This document shows positions 43,612 through 52,668 of a stretch of 64,000 bases of DNA, piece after piece. The notes below the pieces were generated by a model. That model was not told the DNA's origin. It searched no databases and saw only the letters and a list, made by a program, of their open reading frames with translations. A program made the translations under genes and the position numbers. This stretch comes from Streptomyces sp. Edi2 (GTDB lineage Bacteria > Actinomycetota > Actinomycetes > Streptomycetales > Streptomycetaceae). The first letter of the stretch is position 1. Each line of letters begins with the position of its first letter. The DNA lies in contig NZ_JBEJGX010000003.1 of NCBI RefSeq assembly GCF_040253635.1, positions 8,767,501-8,831,500 of the forward strand. Reading direction: 5' to 3'.

Positions 43612-44163
43612 ATGAGTAAGGGCACGGTCCACGCCTGCGACCGGGCTGCTGTGCAGGTCACCGCCTCCTCGGGGCTGGACGAGGCGGCCGCCGGGCTGGG
43701 AACGGAGATCGTCCGCTTCTCGCGGCTGATCGCCGCGTGGAAACAGCGCGCCAAGACCGACGGAGGCGCCGCCGACCGGGTGCTGCTGGCCAGGCTGGTC
43801 GTCGGCGGGGACCAGCGGGCGACCGACCTGGCCGCCGACGCGTTCCTCGATCTGTCGACCGTCAGCCGCCAGGTGCGCTCGCTGGTCGAGCGGGGACTGG
43901 TGACCCGCCGCCCCGATCCGGAGGACCGCCGCGGGTCCTTGCTGGCGGCGACCGACGCGGGACGCGCCGCATTCGCGCACTACCGCCGTCAGCGCGATGC
44001 CGAACTGGCCGCGCTGCTCGCACCGTGGTCGCCCGAGGACCGGGCCGACCTGATCCGGCTGCTGGGCCGTCTCAACGAAGACATGGCAGAACGACAACAC
44101 ACACGGCTGGGCCCCGGGGGAGACCAGGGCAGGGCCGTGGAGCAGGGAGACATACGTACATGA
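43612..44163 (+). CDS. MarR-family repressor
   Basis: A 183-aa regulator. The winged helix-turn-helix reads LAADAFLDLSTVSRQVRSLVERGLV followed by the wing TRRPDPEDRRGSLLAATDAGR. GAAGGA is placed 11 bp before the ATG. The stop overlaps the start of the pump gene (ATGA), so repressor and transporter are coupled, the common arrangement in which the pump substrate relieves repression. Unusual Gly/Gln-rich tail HTRLGPGGDQGRAVEQG. Confidence 0.92.
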   Translation: MSKGTVHACDRAAVQVTASSGLDEAAAGLGTEIVRFSRLIAAWKQRAKTDGGAADRVLLARLVVGGDQRATDLAADAFLDLSTVSRQVRSLVERGLVTRRPDPEDRRGSLLAATDAGRAAFAHYRRQRDAELAALLAPWSPEDRADLIRLLGRLNEDMAERQHTRLGPGGDQGRAVEQGDIRT

Positions 44164-46787
44164 GCACAGCCACCTCCCCGCCCGCGGCGGGAGCCGAGGC
44201 GATACCCGAACCCGGGACCCTGAGCCACCGTCAGATCCTCACTATCCTCAGTGGCTTGATGCTGGGGATGTTCCTGGCCGCGCTCGACCAGACCATCGTC
44301 AGCACCTCGATCCGGACCATCGCCGACGATCTGCACGGCCTCAGCGAGCAGGCCTGGGCGACCACCGCCTACCTGATCACCTCGACGATCGCCACCCCGC
44401 TGTACGGCAAGCTGTCCGACCTGTACGGGCGCAAGCCGTACTACCTGGCCGCGATCACCATCTTCGTCGCGGGCTCGGTGCTGTGCACGTTCTCCACCTC
44501 GATGACCGAACTCGCCGCCTTCCGGGCGGTGCAGGGCCTGGGCGCCGGCGGTCTGATGTCGCTGGCGCTGGCGATCATCGGTGACATCGTCCCGCCCCGG
44601 GAACGCGCCCGGTACCAGGGCTACATGCTGGGCACCTTCGCCACCTCCAGCGTGGCCGGCCCGCTGATCGGCGGGGCGCTCGCCGGACAGGACCAGCTGC
44701 TGGGCATCACCGGCTGGCGCTGGGTCTTCCTGGTCAACGTGCCGATCGGCATCATCGCGCTGTTCGTGGTCGCGAAGGTGCTCAACATCCCGCACACCCG
44801 GCGCGACCACCGCATCGACTGGTGGGGAGCGCTCACCATCTCCGTCGGCGTCGTACCGCTGCTGCTCGTCGCGGAGCAGGGCCGGGAGTGGGGCTGGGAC
44901 TCGTCCCGGTCGATCGCCTGTTACGCCATCGGGGTCGTCGGCATCATCGCCTGGATCTTCGTCGAGCGCCGGATCGGCGACGATGCGCTGATCCCGATGC
45001 GGCTGTTCCGCAACGGCACCTTCAGCAAGACCAGTCTGCTGTCCGTGCTGATCGGTATGGGCATGTTCGGCGGGATGCTGATGATCCCGCAGTACCTCCA
45101 GATCGTGAAGGGCGCCAGCCCCACCAAGTCGGGCCTGGAAATGCTGCCGCTGATGGCGGGCATGTTCATCGCCTCGATCGCCTCGGGCCAGATCACCTCG
45201 AAGACCGGCCGCTACAAGATCTTCCCGATCATCGGCACCGCGCTGATGGTCGCGGCGATGCTGCTCTTCCACTTCCGGGTCCAGTGGGACACCCCGCTGT
45301 GGGAAACCATGGTGTACATGCTGGTCTTCGGCCTGGGCCTGGGCGGCTGTATGCAGACCCTGGTGCTGGCCGTGCAGAACGCGGTGCCGCCGCGGGACAT
45401 GGGCGTGGCGACCGCCTCGTCCACGTTCTTCCGTCAGATGGGCGCCACGGCGGGTACCGCGATCTTCCTGTCGGTGCTGTTCAGCACGGTCGGCGACAAG
45501 ATCTCCTCGGCTTTCAAGAGCGCCGCCTCCACCGAGCGCTTCCAGGCCGCACTGCACGACCCCGCGGTGCTGCACGACCCCGCCAACAAGCCCGTGCTGG
45601 ACATGCTCAAGCACCCCGGCAACGGCAACTCCTCGGGCGTGCTCAGCGATTCGTCGTTCATCCAGCACCTCGATCCGCGGCTGGCCGAGCCGTTCAAGCG
45701 CGGCTTCGCCGACTCGATGCACACCGTGTTCCTCATGGGCGCGGTCGTCGTCGCCCTGGCCTTCGTGCTGATGTGGTTCATCAAGGAGATGCCGCTGCGG
45801 CAGATCTCCGGTCTGCAGGCACGTGCGCAGGCCGAGGCCGAGGAGGAATCCGCCAAGAGCGCGGCGAACGCCGTTGAAGGTGCGGCGAACGGTGCCGAGG
45901 GCGCTGCCGACGGCACCGGCGGTGCGGACCCGCACGGGCCGGGCGATGCCCCGGTCGCCGATGCCGTACCGGTCCCCGCCGCGGCGCCCGCGGGCACCGC
46001 GGACCGCGAAACCGGCACGAGTGGCCCGGTGATCCGGGGAACGGTGCGGGACGGCGACGGCAGGCCGGTGGCGCAGGCCGCGGTCACCCTGATCAGCGTC
46101 GGCGGCCGGCAGCTCGGCCGGACGTCGACCGCGGCCGATGGCGGCTACGCCCTGCCCACGACGGGCGCCGGCACCTACGTGCTGATCGGCTCCGCCGGGG
46201 CCCGCAGGCCGCAGGCCGTGACCGTGGTGGTGGGCGGCGAGCCCGTCTCGTTCGATCTGACCCTCAGCGGAGCGGCCGGTCTCTCGGGCGAGGTCCGCGA
46301 GGAGAAGGGCGACGAACCGGTGCCCGGCGCGCTCGTCGTGGCCACCGACGTACGCGGCGAGGTCGTGGCCTCCGGCGTGGCCGGCCAGGACGGCGGCTTC
46401 GCCTTCGGTGAGCTGACCCCGGGCAGCTACACCCTGGCCGTCAGCGCCGAGCACCACCGCCCGTCCGCCCTCCAGGTGGAGGTCACCTCGGCCGACCGCA
46501 ACTGGTACGAGGTGCGGCTCACGCTCGGCGCCCAGGTCCGGGGAACCGTCCGTACGGTGCGCGGCGGCCCGGTGGACGACGCCCGGGTGACCCTGCTGGA
46601 CCCGGCGGGCAACGTGGTGGCCAGTGCCACCAGCGGTCAGGACGGTGAGTACGTCTTCACCGACCTCGACAGCGGCGAGTACACCCTGATCGCCGCCGGC
46701 TATCCGCCGGCCGCCGCTCCGCTGCAGCTGGGAGCCGACGGGAACACCGCGTTCGACATCGAGCTGAACCACGACCCGGCGAGCTGA
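44160..46787 (+). CDS. DHA2-type 14-helix MFS drug pump fused to three carboxypeptidase-regulatory-like domains
   Basis: An 875-aa protein. Residues up to about 545 form a 14-helix DHA2/EmrB-QacA pump: LDQTIVSTSIRTIADDLHG at helix 1, GKLSDLYGRKP motif A, and GPLIGGALAG motif C. After a charged Ala/Glu/Gly linker (about 550-620), residues 621-875 are three successive beta-sandwich repeats of about 85 aa, each with a VRGTV...G.PV..A.VTL opening and a GGYALP/GGFAFGELTPGSY/GEYVFTDLDSGEY turn, of the carboxypeptidase D regulatory or CnaB-like class. The repeats follow the last helix and are predicted cytoplasmic if the pump has an even helix count. Their role is unknown. Confidence 0.9.
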   Translation: MSTATSPPAAGAEAIPEPGTLSHRQILTILSGLMLGMFLAALDQTIVSTSIRTIADDLHGLSEQAWATTAYLITSTIATPLYGKLSDLYGRKPYYLAAITIFVAGSVLCTFSTSMTELAAFRAVQGLGAGGLMSLALAIIGDIVPPRERARYQGYMLGTFATSSVAGPLIGGALAGQDQLLGITGWRWVFLVNVPIGIIALFVVAKVLNIPHTRRDHRIDWWGALTISVGVVPLLLVAEQGREWGWDSSRSIACYAIGVVGIIAWIFVERRIGDDALIPMRLFRNGTFSKTSLLSVLIGMGMFGGMLMIPQYLQIVKGASPTKSGLEMLPLMAGMFIASIASGQITSKTGRYKIFPIIGTALMVAAMLLFHFRVQWDTPLWETMVYMLVFGLGLGGCMQTLVLAVQNAVPPRDMGVATASSTFFRQMGATAGTAIFLSVLFSTVGDKISSAFKSAASTERFQAALHDPAVLHDPANKPVLDMLKHPGNGNSSGVLSDSSFIQHLDPRLAEPFKRGFADSMHTVFLMGAVVVALAFVLMWFIKEMPLRQISGLQARAQAEAEEESAKSAANAVEGAANGAEGAADGTGGADPHGPGDAPVADAVPVPAAAPAGTADRETGTSGPVIRGTVRDGDGRPVAQAAVTLISVGGRQLGRTSTAADGGYALPTTGAGTYVLIGSAGARRPQAVTVVVGGEPVSFDLTLSGAAGLSGEVREEKGDEPVPGALVVATDVRGEVVASGVAGQDGGFAFGELTPGSYTLAVSAEHHRPSALQVEVTSADRNWYEVRLTLGAQVRGTVRTVRGGPVDDARVTLLDPAGNVVASATSGQDGEYVFTDLDSGEYTLIAAGYPPAAAPLQLGADGNTAFDIELNHDPAS

Positions 46788-46797
46788 CGAGGGTCGG

Positions 46798-46866
46798 TCG
46801 ATGCCGGTGCATCGATGCGGTGGATCGACGCCGGTGAGTTGATACCGGTGAATCGATGTGGCTGAG
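46798..46866 (+). repeat. Five 13-14-bp tandem repeats after the pump gene
   Basis: Units at 46798, 46812, 46825, 46839 and 46853, each close to TCGATGCCGGTGAA. They sit 10 bp beyond the stop and run straight into the terminator stem. The remaining spacer to 47127 holds only a terminator and the SDR promoter region. Confidence 0.85.
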
Positions 46867-46893
46867 GGGCCCGGTGCGGGAGCGCCGGGCCCC
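46866..46893 (+). terminator. Terminator of the MarR-pump operon
   Basis: GGGGCCCGG (46866-46874) and CCGGGCCCC (46885-46893), a perfect 9-bp stem with a 10-nt loop, 79 bp after the pump stop. Confidence 0.85.
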
Positions 46894-47127
46894 TTGACCG
46901 TGACCGTGACCGGCCCGGAGCGGCGGGGCGGAGCGGGGGCGGGGGTGGGGGCGGCGCGCACCGGCCGCCGCGTCCCCCGGCGCCGCGCTCACCGGCCACT
47001 GCCGCCCCCACTGGGGCCGCTCACCAGTGCGAGCGACCCCACCGGGTTTGGCGCCGCAGCCCCCCGCTACGTAAAGTTCCGCCGAAGCGTGAATAGAACA
47101 AACGATCCCAGGAAAGCGGCAGCGGCG

Positions 47128-48588
47128 ATGACGGTGACCGAAACAGGCCGGGCCGATGGCACGGGTATCGACTCGGAGCGGATGGCGGTCTGCCTGAGCG
47201 TGCTGGAAGAGCTCGACGCGCTGCCCGTCGACCACCCGGACGCCATCGCGATACGGCGGGCCACCGCCGGGATCTACCGCAAGGTCAAGCAGCGCCGCCG
47301 GCAGGAACGCCGGGCGGCCAAGTCCGCCAACGACCGAGCGGTGACCGCGGCCACGGCCACTGGTGCGCCCGACCGGATCGACGACGAGACCCAGGGACTG
47401 GCCCTCGCCAGCTCCGTGACCACCGAGATCGCCGGCATCCTGCAGCGCCCCCGGTCCTGCTACACCTGCAAGTCGCGCTACGTCGAGGTCGACGCCTTCT
47501 ACCACCAGCTCTGCCCGCCGTGCGCCAAGGAGAACCGGTCCCGCCGCGACGCCCGCACGGACCTCACCGGCCGGCGCGCACTGCTCACCGGCGGCCGGGC
47601 CAAGATCGGCATGTATATCGCCCTCCGCCTGCTGCGGGACGGCGCCCACACCACCGTCACCACCCGCTTCCCGAGCGACGCCATCCGCCGCTTCAAGGCG
47701 ATGCCGGACAGTGCGGAATGGCTGCACCGGCTGAAGATCGTCGGAATCGATCTCCGTGACCCGGCCCAGGTCATCGCGCTCGCCGACACGGTGAGCGCCG
47801 AGGGCCCGCTCGACATTCTGATCAACAACGCCGCCCAGACCGTCCGCCGGTCTCCCGAGGCGTACGGACAGCTGATCGCCGCCGAGTCCGCACCGCTGCC
47901 CGCCGGGGAGCTGCCCGCCTCCGTCGTCCTCGGCCACTTCGGCAGCGGCACGCCCGCCGCTCTCACCGCCGCCTCCGCGGCTCCCGGCGCGCTGACCGCA
48001 GACGACCTCACCGCCCTCGCCCTGACCACCGGCTCCGCCACCCCCGCCCGCATCGAGGCGGGCACCGCGATCGACGCCGGCGGCCTGGTACCGGATCTGC
48101 ACTCGACCAACACCTGGATCCAGAAGGTGGACCAGGTCGACCCCATCGAGCTGCTGGAAGTCCAGCTGTGCAATATGACCGCGCCCTTCCTGCTGGTGAG
48201 CAAGCTGCGCCCGGCGATGGCAGCGGCCCCCGCACGCCGTAAGTACGTCGTGAACGTCTCGGCGATGGAAGGCCAGTTCAGCCGCGGCTACAAGGGCGCC
48301 GGCCATCCGCACACCAATATGGCCAAGGCGGCGCTGAATATGCTCACCCGCACCAGCGCCCGGGAGATGCTGGAGACCGACGGCATCCTCATGACGGCCG
48401 TGGACACCGGCTGGATCACCGATGAGCGCCCGCATCCCGACAAGATGCGCCTGGCCGAAGAGGGCTTCCACGCTCCCCTCGACCTGGTCGACGGAGCGGC
48501 CCGGGTGTACGACCCGATCGTCCGCGGCGAGTCGGGCGAGGATCTGTTCGGCTGCTTCCTGAAGGACTACGCGCCCGCGGCCTGGTGA
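47128..48588 (+). CDS. Atypical short-chain dehydrogenase with Cys4 zinc-ribbon-like insert
   Basis: A 486-aa protein, twice the length of a classical SDR. The N-terminal 105 residues are helical and basic (YRKVKQRRRQERRAAKSAN). Next is a C-x2-C-x14-C-x2-C motif (Cys111, 114, 129, 132), a probable zinc ribbon. From about 145 an SDR fold starts with TGGRAKIGMYIALRLL, NNAAQ and the catalytic-type Ser378 in NVSAMEG. The catalytic YxxxK is replaced: Lys400 is present in TNMAK but the Tyr position is Thr396. An Ala/Thr-rich insert (about 250-325) separates NNAAQ from Ser378. Enzymatic activity is therefore uncertain. The start has AGGAAAG rather far upstream. It overlaps the convergent LysR gene by 22 bp. 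Confidence 0.85.
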   Translation: MTVTETGRADGTGIDSERMAVCLSVLEELDALPVDHPDAIAIRRATAGIYRKVKQRRRQERRAAKSANDRAVTAATATGAPDRIDDETQGLALASSVTTEIAGILQRPRSCYTCKSRYVEVDAFYHQLCPPCAKENRSRRDARTDLTGRRALLTGGRAKIGMYIALRLLRDGAHTTVTTRFPSDAIRRFKAMPDSAEWLHRLKIVGIDLRDPAQVIALADTVSAEGPLDILINNAAQTVRRSPEAYGQLIAAESAPLPAGELPASVVLGHFGSGTPAALTAASAAPGALTADDLTALALTTGSATPARIEAGTAIDAGGLVPDLHSTNTWIQKVDQVDPIELLEVQLCNMTAPFLLVSKLRPAMAAAPARRKYVVNVSAMEGQFSRGYKGAGHPHTNMAKAALNMLTRTSAREMLETDGILMTAVDTGWITDERPHPDKMRLAEEGFHAPLDLVDGAARVYDPIVRGESGEDLFGCFLKDYAPAAW

Positions 48589-49604
48589 TCCGGACCGCCG
48601 GCCGGCGCGGGCCGGGTGTTCCTGGTCCGCGGTCCGGCGGCTGACTCCTCATGGGTTGCCGGTACTCCCGGTACTCCCGTTAGTCCCTGTACTCCCGGTT
48701 CGGGAAGGCCGGCACGCAGCCGTTCGAGGAGAGCTCTGGCCGCCGGGCCGGCCGGCCCCTCCGTCCGCCAGGCCAGGGCGACCCGGCCACGCAGCCGCGG
48801 CCCGGTGATCTCCAGCGTCCGCAGCCCGGCGGCTGACGCCTCGTCCGCCGGCAGCGCCGGGACGACGGCCACACCGAGGCCACGGGACGCCAGTCGCGCC
48901 AGCACCTGCAGCACGGACGCCTCGAAGGCGACACGGGGCCGGAAGCCGGCTTCCGCGCAGGCGCGTTCGAGCACCCCGCGGACGCCGGTACCACGCGGCA
49001 GGGCAATCAACGGGCGCTCGCGGAGCGCGGCCAGCGGGACGCTCGTACGGTCGGCATGCGCCGCCAGGAGCGGGTCGCCCGGCGCGACGGCGGCGACCAG
49101 GGGGGCGTCGACCACGACCTGGCAGGAGAGGCCCGCGGGTGGCTGCGCTTCCGCCAGCCCGATCAGGGCGACGTCGAGTGCACCGCCGAGCAGTGCCGCG
49201 CACATCCGCTCCGATGTGTCGTCGGCGAGGGAGATCTCCACCTGCGGATGCGCATCGTGGAAATCGGCCAGCAGCGACGCCAGATCGAATCTGCGGGTGC
49301 CGGCGCCGGAGACCAGGCCGACCCGGACGCGACCGCGGAGCAGACCGCTGAACTCGTCCACGGTCTGCCGGATCTCCTCGACGGCCGCGAGTGCCGCCCG
49401 CGCATGGGTGAGGACGGTCCGGCCCACCTCCGTCGTGGTCACCGAACGGCCGGAGCGGTCCAGGAGCGGCTGCCCCAACTCCCTTTCGAGCTGCCGGATC
49501 CGGGCGCTCACCCCGGGCTGCGCCAGATGCAGCCGGGCGGCCGCACGGGTGAAGTTGGCCTCCTCCACCACCGCGACGAAGTACTGCAGCTGCCGAAGTT
49601 CCAT
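48567..49604 (-). CDS. LysR-family transcriptional regulator
   Basis: A 345-aa LTTR. Helix-turn-helix at the N-terminus: LRQLQYFVAVVEEANFTRAA with the recognition helix QPGVSARIRQLE. C-terminal effector domain RVRVGLVSGAGTRRFDL to about residue 300, followed by a disordered Pro/Gly/Thr tail. The 3' end overlaps the SDR 3' end. Divergent from the maleylpyruvate-isomerase-like gene with a 116-bp spacer, the usual LTTR arrangement, so that gene is its most likely target. Confidence 0.9.
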   Translation of the reverse strand: MELRQLQYFVAVVEEANFTRAAARLHLAQPGVSARIRQLERELGQPLLDRSGRSVTTTEVGRTVLTHARAALAAVEEIRQTVDEFSGLLRGRVRVGLVSGAGTRRFDLASLLADFHDAHPQVEISLADDTSERMCAALLGGALDVALIGLAEAQPPAGLSCQVVVDAPLVAAVAPGDPLLAAHADRTSVPLAALRERPLIALPRGTGVRGVLERACAEAGFRPRVAFEASVLQVLARLASRGLGVAVVPALPADEASAAGLRTLEITGPRLRGRVALAWRTEGPAGPAARALLERLRAGLPEPGVQGLTGVPGVPATHEESAAGPRTRNTRPAPAGGPDHQAAGA

Positions 49605-49720
49605 AACCGCTGATTCTAGAGAGGAGAACAGCTAGCTCTTGGACTTATGGAGAAGTGCACAAGACCATGGAAACCGGAGGCAGTTCGCCAGAACAACCCT
49701 CATGGGGGAGGAACAGTCGG

Positions 49721-50347
49721 ATGGGCATCGAAGCGGCGATCGCGGCCGAACGCCGGGAACTGGCCGACCTGTTGGACGGCCTGACGGCCGAGCAGTGGGC
49801 GGCGCCGACACTGTGCGCGGGGTGGCGGGTCCGCGAGGTCGTGGCCCATATGTCGATGGGGTTCCGCTACTCATTCGCCAGGACGGCCGCCGAACTCGTC
49901 AGAGCGGGCGGCAGTCTCCACCGGATGACCGACCGCTGTGCCCGCAGGGACGCGGCCGCCGCCTCAACGGGTGAGCTCGCCGGCTTCCTCCGGGACAACG
50001 CACATCACCCCTGGACACCGCCGGTCGGCGGCCTCGCGTCGGCGCTGGGTCACGACGTGGTCCACGGGCTGGACATCACGGTCGCCCTCGGCCTCGGCCG
50101 CCGCGTTCCCGAAGACCGGGTGCGCCTCCTCCTAGAGAAGGTCACCCCCAGGTCCGCCAGGTTCTTCGGAGCCGACCTCAGCAGTGTCGAGCTCCGTGCC
50201 GACGACCTCGACTGGTCCTTCGGCACCGGTACGCCGCTGTCCGGCGCCGCCCAGGATCTGCTGCTGGTCGCGTTCGGCCGCAAGCTCCCGCCGGGCCGCC
50301 TCCACGGGGAGCGGCAGGACCGGTTCGTCGCCTTGGCCGCCGGCTGA
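49721..50347 (+). CDS. Mycothiol-dependent maleylpyruvate isomerase-like protein
   Basis: A 208-aa protein from the ATG at 49721, preceded by GGGGGAGGA (an upstream in-frame ATG lacks a site). The N-terminal DinB-like helical bundle has the thiol-binding region LCAGWRVREVVAHM and the histidine-bearing SALGHDVVHGLDITVALG; His residues in these helices bind a divalent metal in the family. Such proteins use mycothiol for isomerisation or detoxification. No gentisate-pathway genes adjoin it. Divergent from LysR. Confidence 0.85.
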   Translation: MGIEAAIAAERRELADLLDGLTAEQWAAPTLCAGWRVREVVAHMSMGFRYSFARTAAELVRAGGSLHRMTDRCARRDAAAASTGELAGFLRDNAHHPWTPPVGGLASALGHDVVHGLDITVALGLGRRVPEDRVRLLLEKVTPRSARFFGADLSSVELRADDLDWSFGTGTPLSGAAQDLLLVAFGRKLPPGRLHGERQDRFVALAAG

Positions 50348-50359
50348 GGCCCGGCCGGC

Positions 50360-50402
50360 GGGCCGGCGGCGGCTCCTGCCACCACACGGCAACCGCCGGC
50401 CC
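50360..50402. terminator. Bidirectional terminator between isomerase-like and M3 peptidase genes
   Basis: GGGCCGGCGG (50360-50369) pairs perfectly with CCGCCGGCCC (50393-50402); an inner TGCC/GGCA stem closes the loop. Both flanking genes end here. Confidence 0.85.
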
Positions 50403-50441
50403 CGTACCACCGGGCCCGGGCGCCCGCCCGGCCTGCCGGGA

Positions 50442-52499
50442 TCAGCCCTGCAGACCGTGGCGCGCCAGCAGCGGCGCGAGGTCCGGGTCCCGGCCGACCA
50501 CCGCACGGAAAGCGCCGAGCGGGTCGACGCTGCCGCCCTTGCCGAGGAGTTCCCGGCGGAAGATCTCACCGCTCTCGCGGATCGTCTTCCCGTTCTCGCG
50601 GAACCAGCGCACGGTGTCGGCGTCCAGCACTTCCGCCCAGCGGTAGCCGTAGTACCCGGCCGCATAGCCGCCGCTGAAGATATGGGCGAAGTAGCCGGTG
50701 CGATAGCGCGGCGGGATCGCGGACACCGAGAGCCCGTAGCGCTCCAGCGCGGCCGCCTCGAACGCCTCGGCCTCGTCGGCGGCCGGTGCCTCGCCGGCGG
50801 AGAGGGAGTGCCAGGCCCAGTCCAGCACCGCGGCGGCCTGGTGCTCGACCATCCGGAAGCCCGCGCCGAAGTTCTCGGCCTCGCGCAGCCGGGCCGGCAG
50901 TTCGGCCGGCATCGGCTCGCCGGTGACGTGGTGCCGGGCGTAGTGGGACAGGATCTCCGGCCAGTCCGCCCACACCTCGTTGACCTGGGAGGGGAACTCG
51001 ACGAAGTCACGAGGCACCTGGGTGCCGGACAGCAGCGGGTAGCGCACATCGGAGAACAGGCCGTGCAGCGCATGCCCGAACTCGTGGAACAGCGTGTTGA
51101 CCTCGCTCCAGGTCAGCAGCACCGGCTCGCCCGCCGGAGGCTTGGCGACATTCAGGTTGTTGACCACGACCGGCTTGTGGCCGAGCAGCCGGGACTGCGG
51201 GACGAGGGCGTCCATCCAGGCGCCGCCCCGCTTCGACTCGCGGGCGTGGAAATCGACGATGTAGAGCCCGAGCGGGCCGCCGTCGGCGTCGTGCACCTCG
51301 TAGACACGGGCGTCCGGGTGGTAGGACACCAGGTCGGGGCGCGGGGTGAAGGTGATCCCGTAGACCAGCTCGGCGGCGTGGAAGACACCGTCGTGCAGCA
51401 CGGTCTCCAGCTCCAGATAGGGCCGCAGCACCGACGCGTCGAGCGCGAACCGCTCCCTGCGTACCCGCTCGGAGTAGTACTGCCAGTCCGCCGCGTTGAT
51501 CTTGGCCACGCCGGCCGCCTCGGCCAGGGCCGCGCCCTCCCGCTCGGCATTGGCGGTGGCGGGAGCGACCAGCCGGCCGAGCAGTTCCTCGACGGCTTCC
51601 GTGGTGCCGGCGGTCCGGTCGGCGACCTCCCAGGCAGCGTGGCTGGGGTAGCCGAGCAGGGCGGCGCGCTCGGCGCGCAAGGCGGCCAGCGCGACGGCGA
51701 CCGGGCCGTTGGTGTCGGTACCGCGACCGAGGGACGCGGCCAGCAGGCGCTCGCGCAGCGCCGGGTCGTCCAGCGCGGCGAGCTCGGTCTGCTGGGAGAA
51801 GTTCTTCAGGCTGAGCACGTACTTGCCGTCGTGCCCCAGCGCCCGGGCGTTCGCGGCGGCGGCTGCGATCTGGTCCTCGGGCAGCCCGGCCAGCTCCTCG
51901 GCGCGGTCCAGTACGAGCGCGGCGTCCGCGGTGGCCGCCCGGAGGTTCTGCCCGAACTCGGTGCACCGGGCGGCGATCTCGGCATTCAGCGCGCGCAGGC
52001 GCTGTTGCTGCTCCGGGGCGAGGCGGGCGCCGGCCCGGACCCGGTCCGTATGGTGGCGCTCCAGCAGCCGCAACTGCTCGGTGTCCCATCCGGACTGCTC
52101 GCGCCGCGCGAAGAGCGCGTCCAGCCGGGCGAACAGCGCGGAGTCGAGCAGCAGCGCATCATCATGGGCGGCCAGCCGGGGAGCGATCTCGACCTCGAGC
52201 GCCTGGATCTCCTCGTCGGTATCCGTCGCCGCCTTGTTGAAGAACACCCTGCACACCCGGCCCAGCAGCGCGCCGCTGCGCTCCAGCGCCTCCACGGTGT
52301 TCTCGAAGGTGGCCGGCTCGGCGCAGGCACCGATGGCCGCGATCTCGTCCAGCTGGTCGGCTATGCCGCGGGCAAAGGCGGGGAGAAAGTGATCGTTCCG
52401 GATCCGCGCGAAAGGCGGCAGGGCGTAGGGCAGATCACTCGGCTCGAAGAAAGGATTCGACGTCGTCACAGAGGCTGACACTACGCCCGGAGGTGACAT
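50442..52499 (-). CDS. M3-family oligopeptidase (dipeptidyl carboxypeptidase-like)
   Basis: A 685-aa cytoplasmic zinc peptidase. The zinc site is HEFGHALH in NTLFHEFGHALHGLFSD, with the third ligand Glu in FVEFPSQVNEVW downstream; the substrate-tyrosine region reads YRTGYFAHIFSGGYAAGYYGY. The domain order and length match Dcp/oligopeptidase A. It degrades short peptides produced by proteases or from signal peptides. Start at ATG 52499; in-frame GTGs at about 52479 are possible alternatives since no strong ribosome site is seen. Stands alone. Confidence 0.93.
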   Translation of the reverse strand: MSPPGVVSASVTTSNPFFEPSDLPYALPPFARIRNDHFLPAFARGIADQLDEIAAIGACAEPATFENTVEALERSGALLGRVCRVFFNKAATDTDEEIQALEVEIAPRLAAHDDALLLDSALFARLDALFARREQSGWDTEQLRLLERHHTDRVRAGARLAPEQQQRLRALNAEIAARCTEFGQNLRAATADAALVLDRAEELAGLPEDQIAAAAANARALGHDGKYVLSLKNFSQQTELAALDDPALRERLLAASLGRGTDTNGPVAVALAALRAERAALLGYPSHAAWEVADRTAGTTEAVEELLGRLVAPATANAEREGAALAEAAGVAKINAADWQYYSERVRRERFALDASVLRPYLELETVLHDGVFHAAELVYGITFTPRPDLVSYHPDARVYEVHDADGGPLGLYIVDFHARESKRGGAWMDALVPQSRLLGHKPVVVNNLNVAKPPAGEPVLLTWSEVNTLFHEFGHALHGLFSDVRYPLLSGTQVPRDFVEFPSQVNEVWADWPEILSHYARHHVTGEPMPAELPARLREAENFGAGFRMVEHQAAAVLDWAWHSLSAGEAPAADEAEAFEAAALERYGLSVSAIPPRYRTGYFAHIFSGGYAAGYYGYRWAEVLDADTVRWFRENGKTIRESGEIFRRELLGKGGSVDPLGAFRAVVGRDPDLAPLLARHGLQG

Positions 52500-52668
52500 C
52501 CGGTCCCGCAGTCGTGCTATGACGACGCTTGCGGGCGCGGGTAGTTGTCACCCCCAACGTGTGGACCGGACGCGCGGCGGTGGCCGGTCCCGTCCCCGGG
52601 GAGCGTCGTGGGGCCATCCGTGATGTGATCGAAGCGAGGCAAGCAACACTCCTGAGACAGGAGGAATC

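Noticed and set aside
43989..46961. Long antisense frame opposite the DHA2 pump
   Set aside because: The plus-strand pump has clear MFS motifs; the antisense product is low-complexity His/Gly/Asp-rich.
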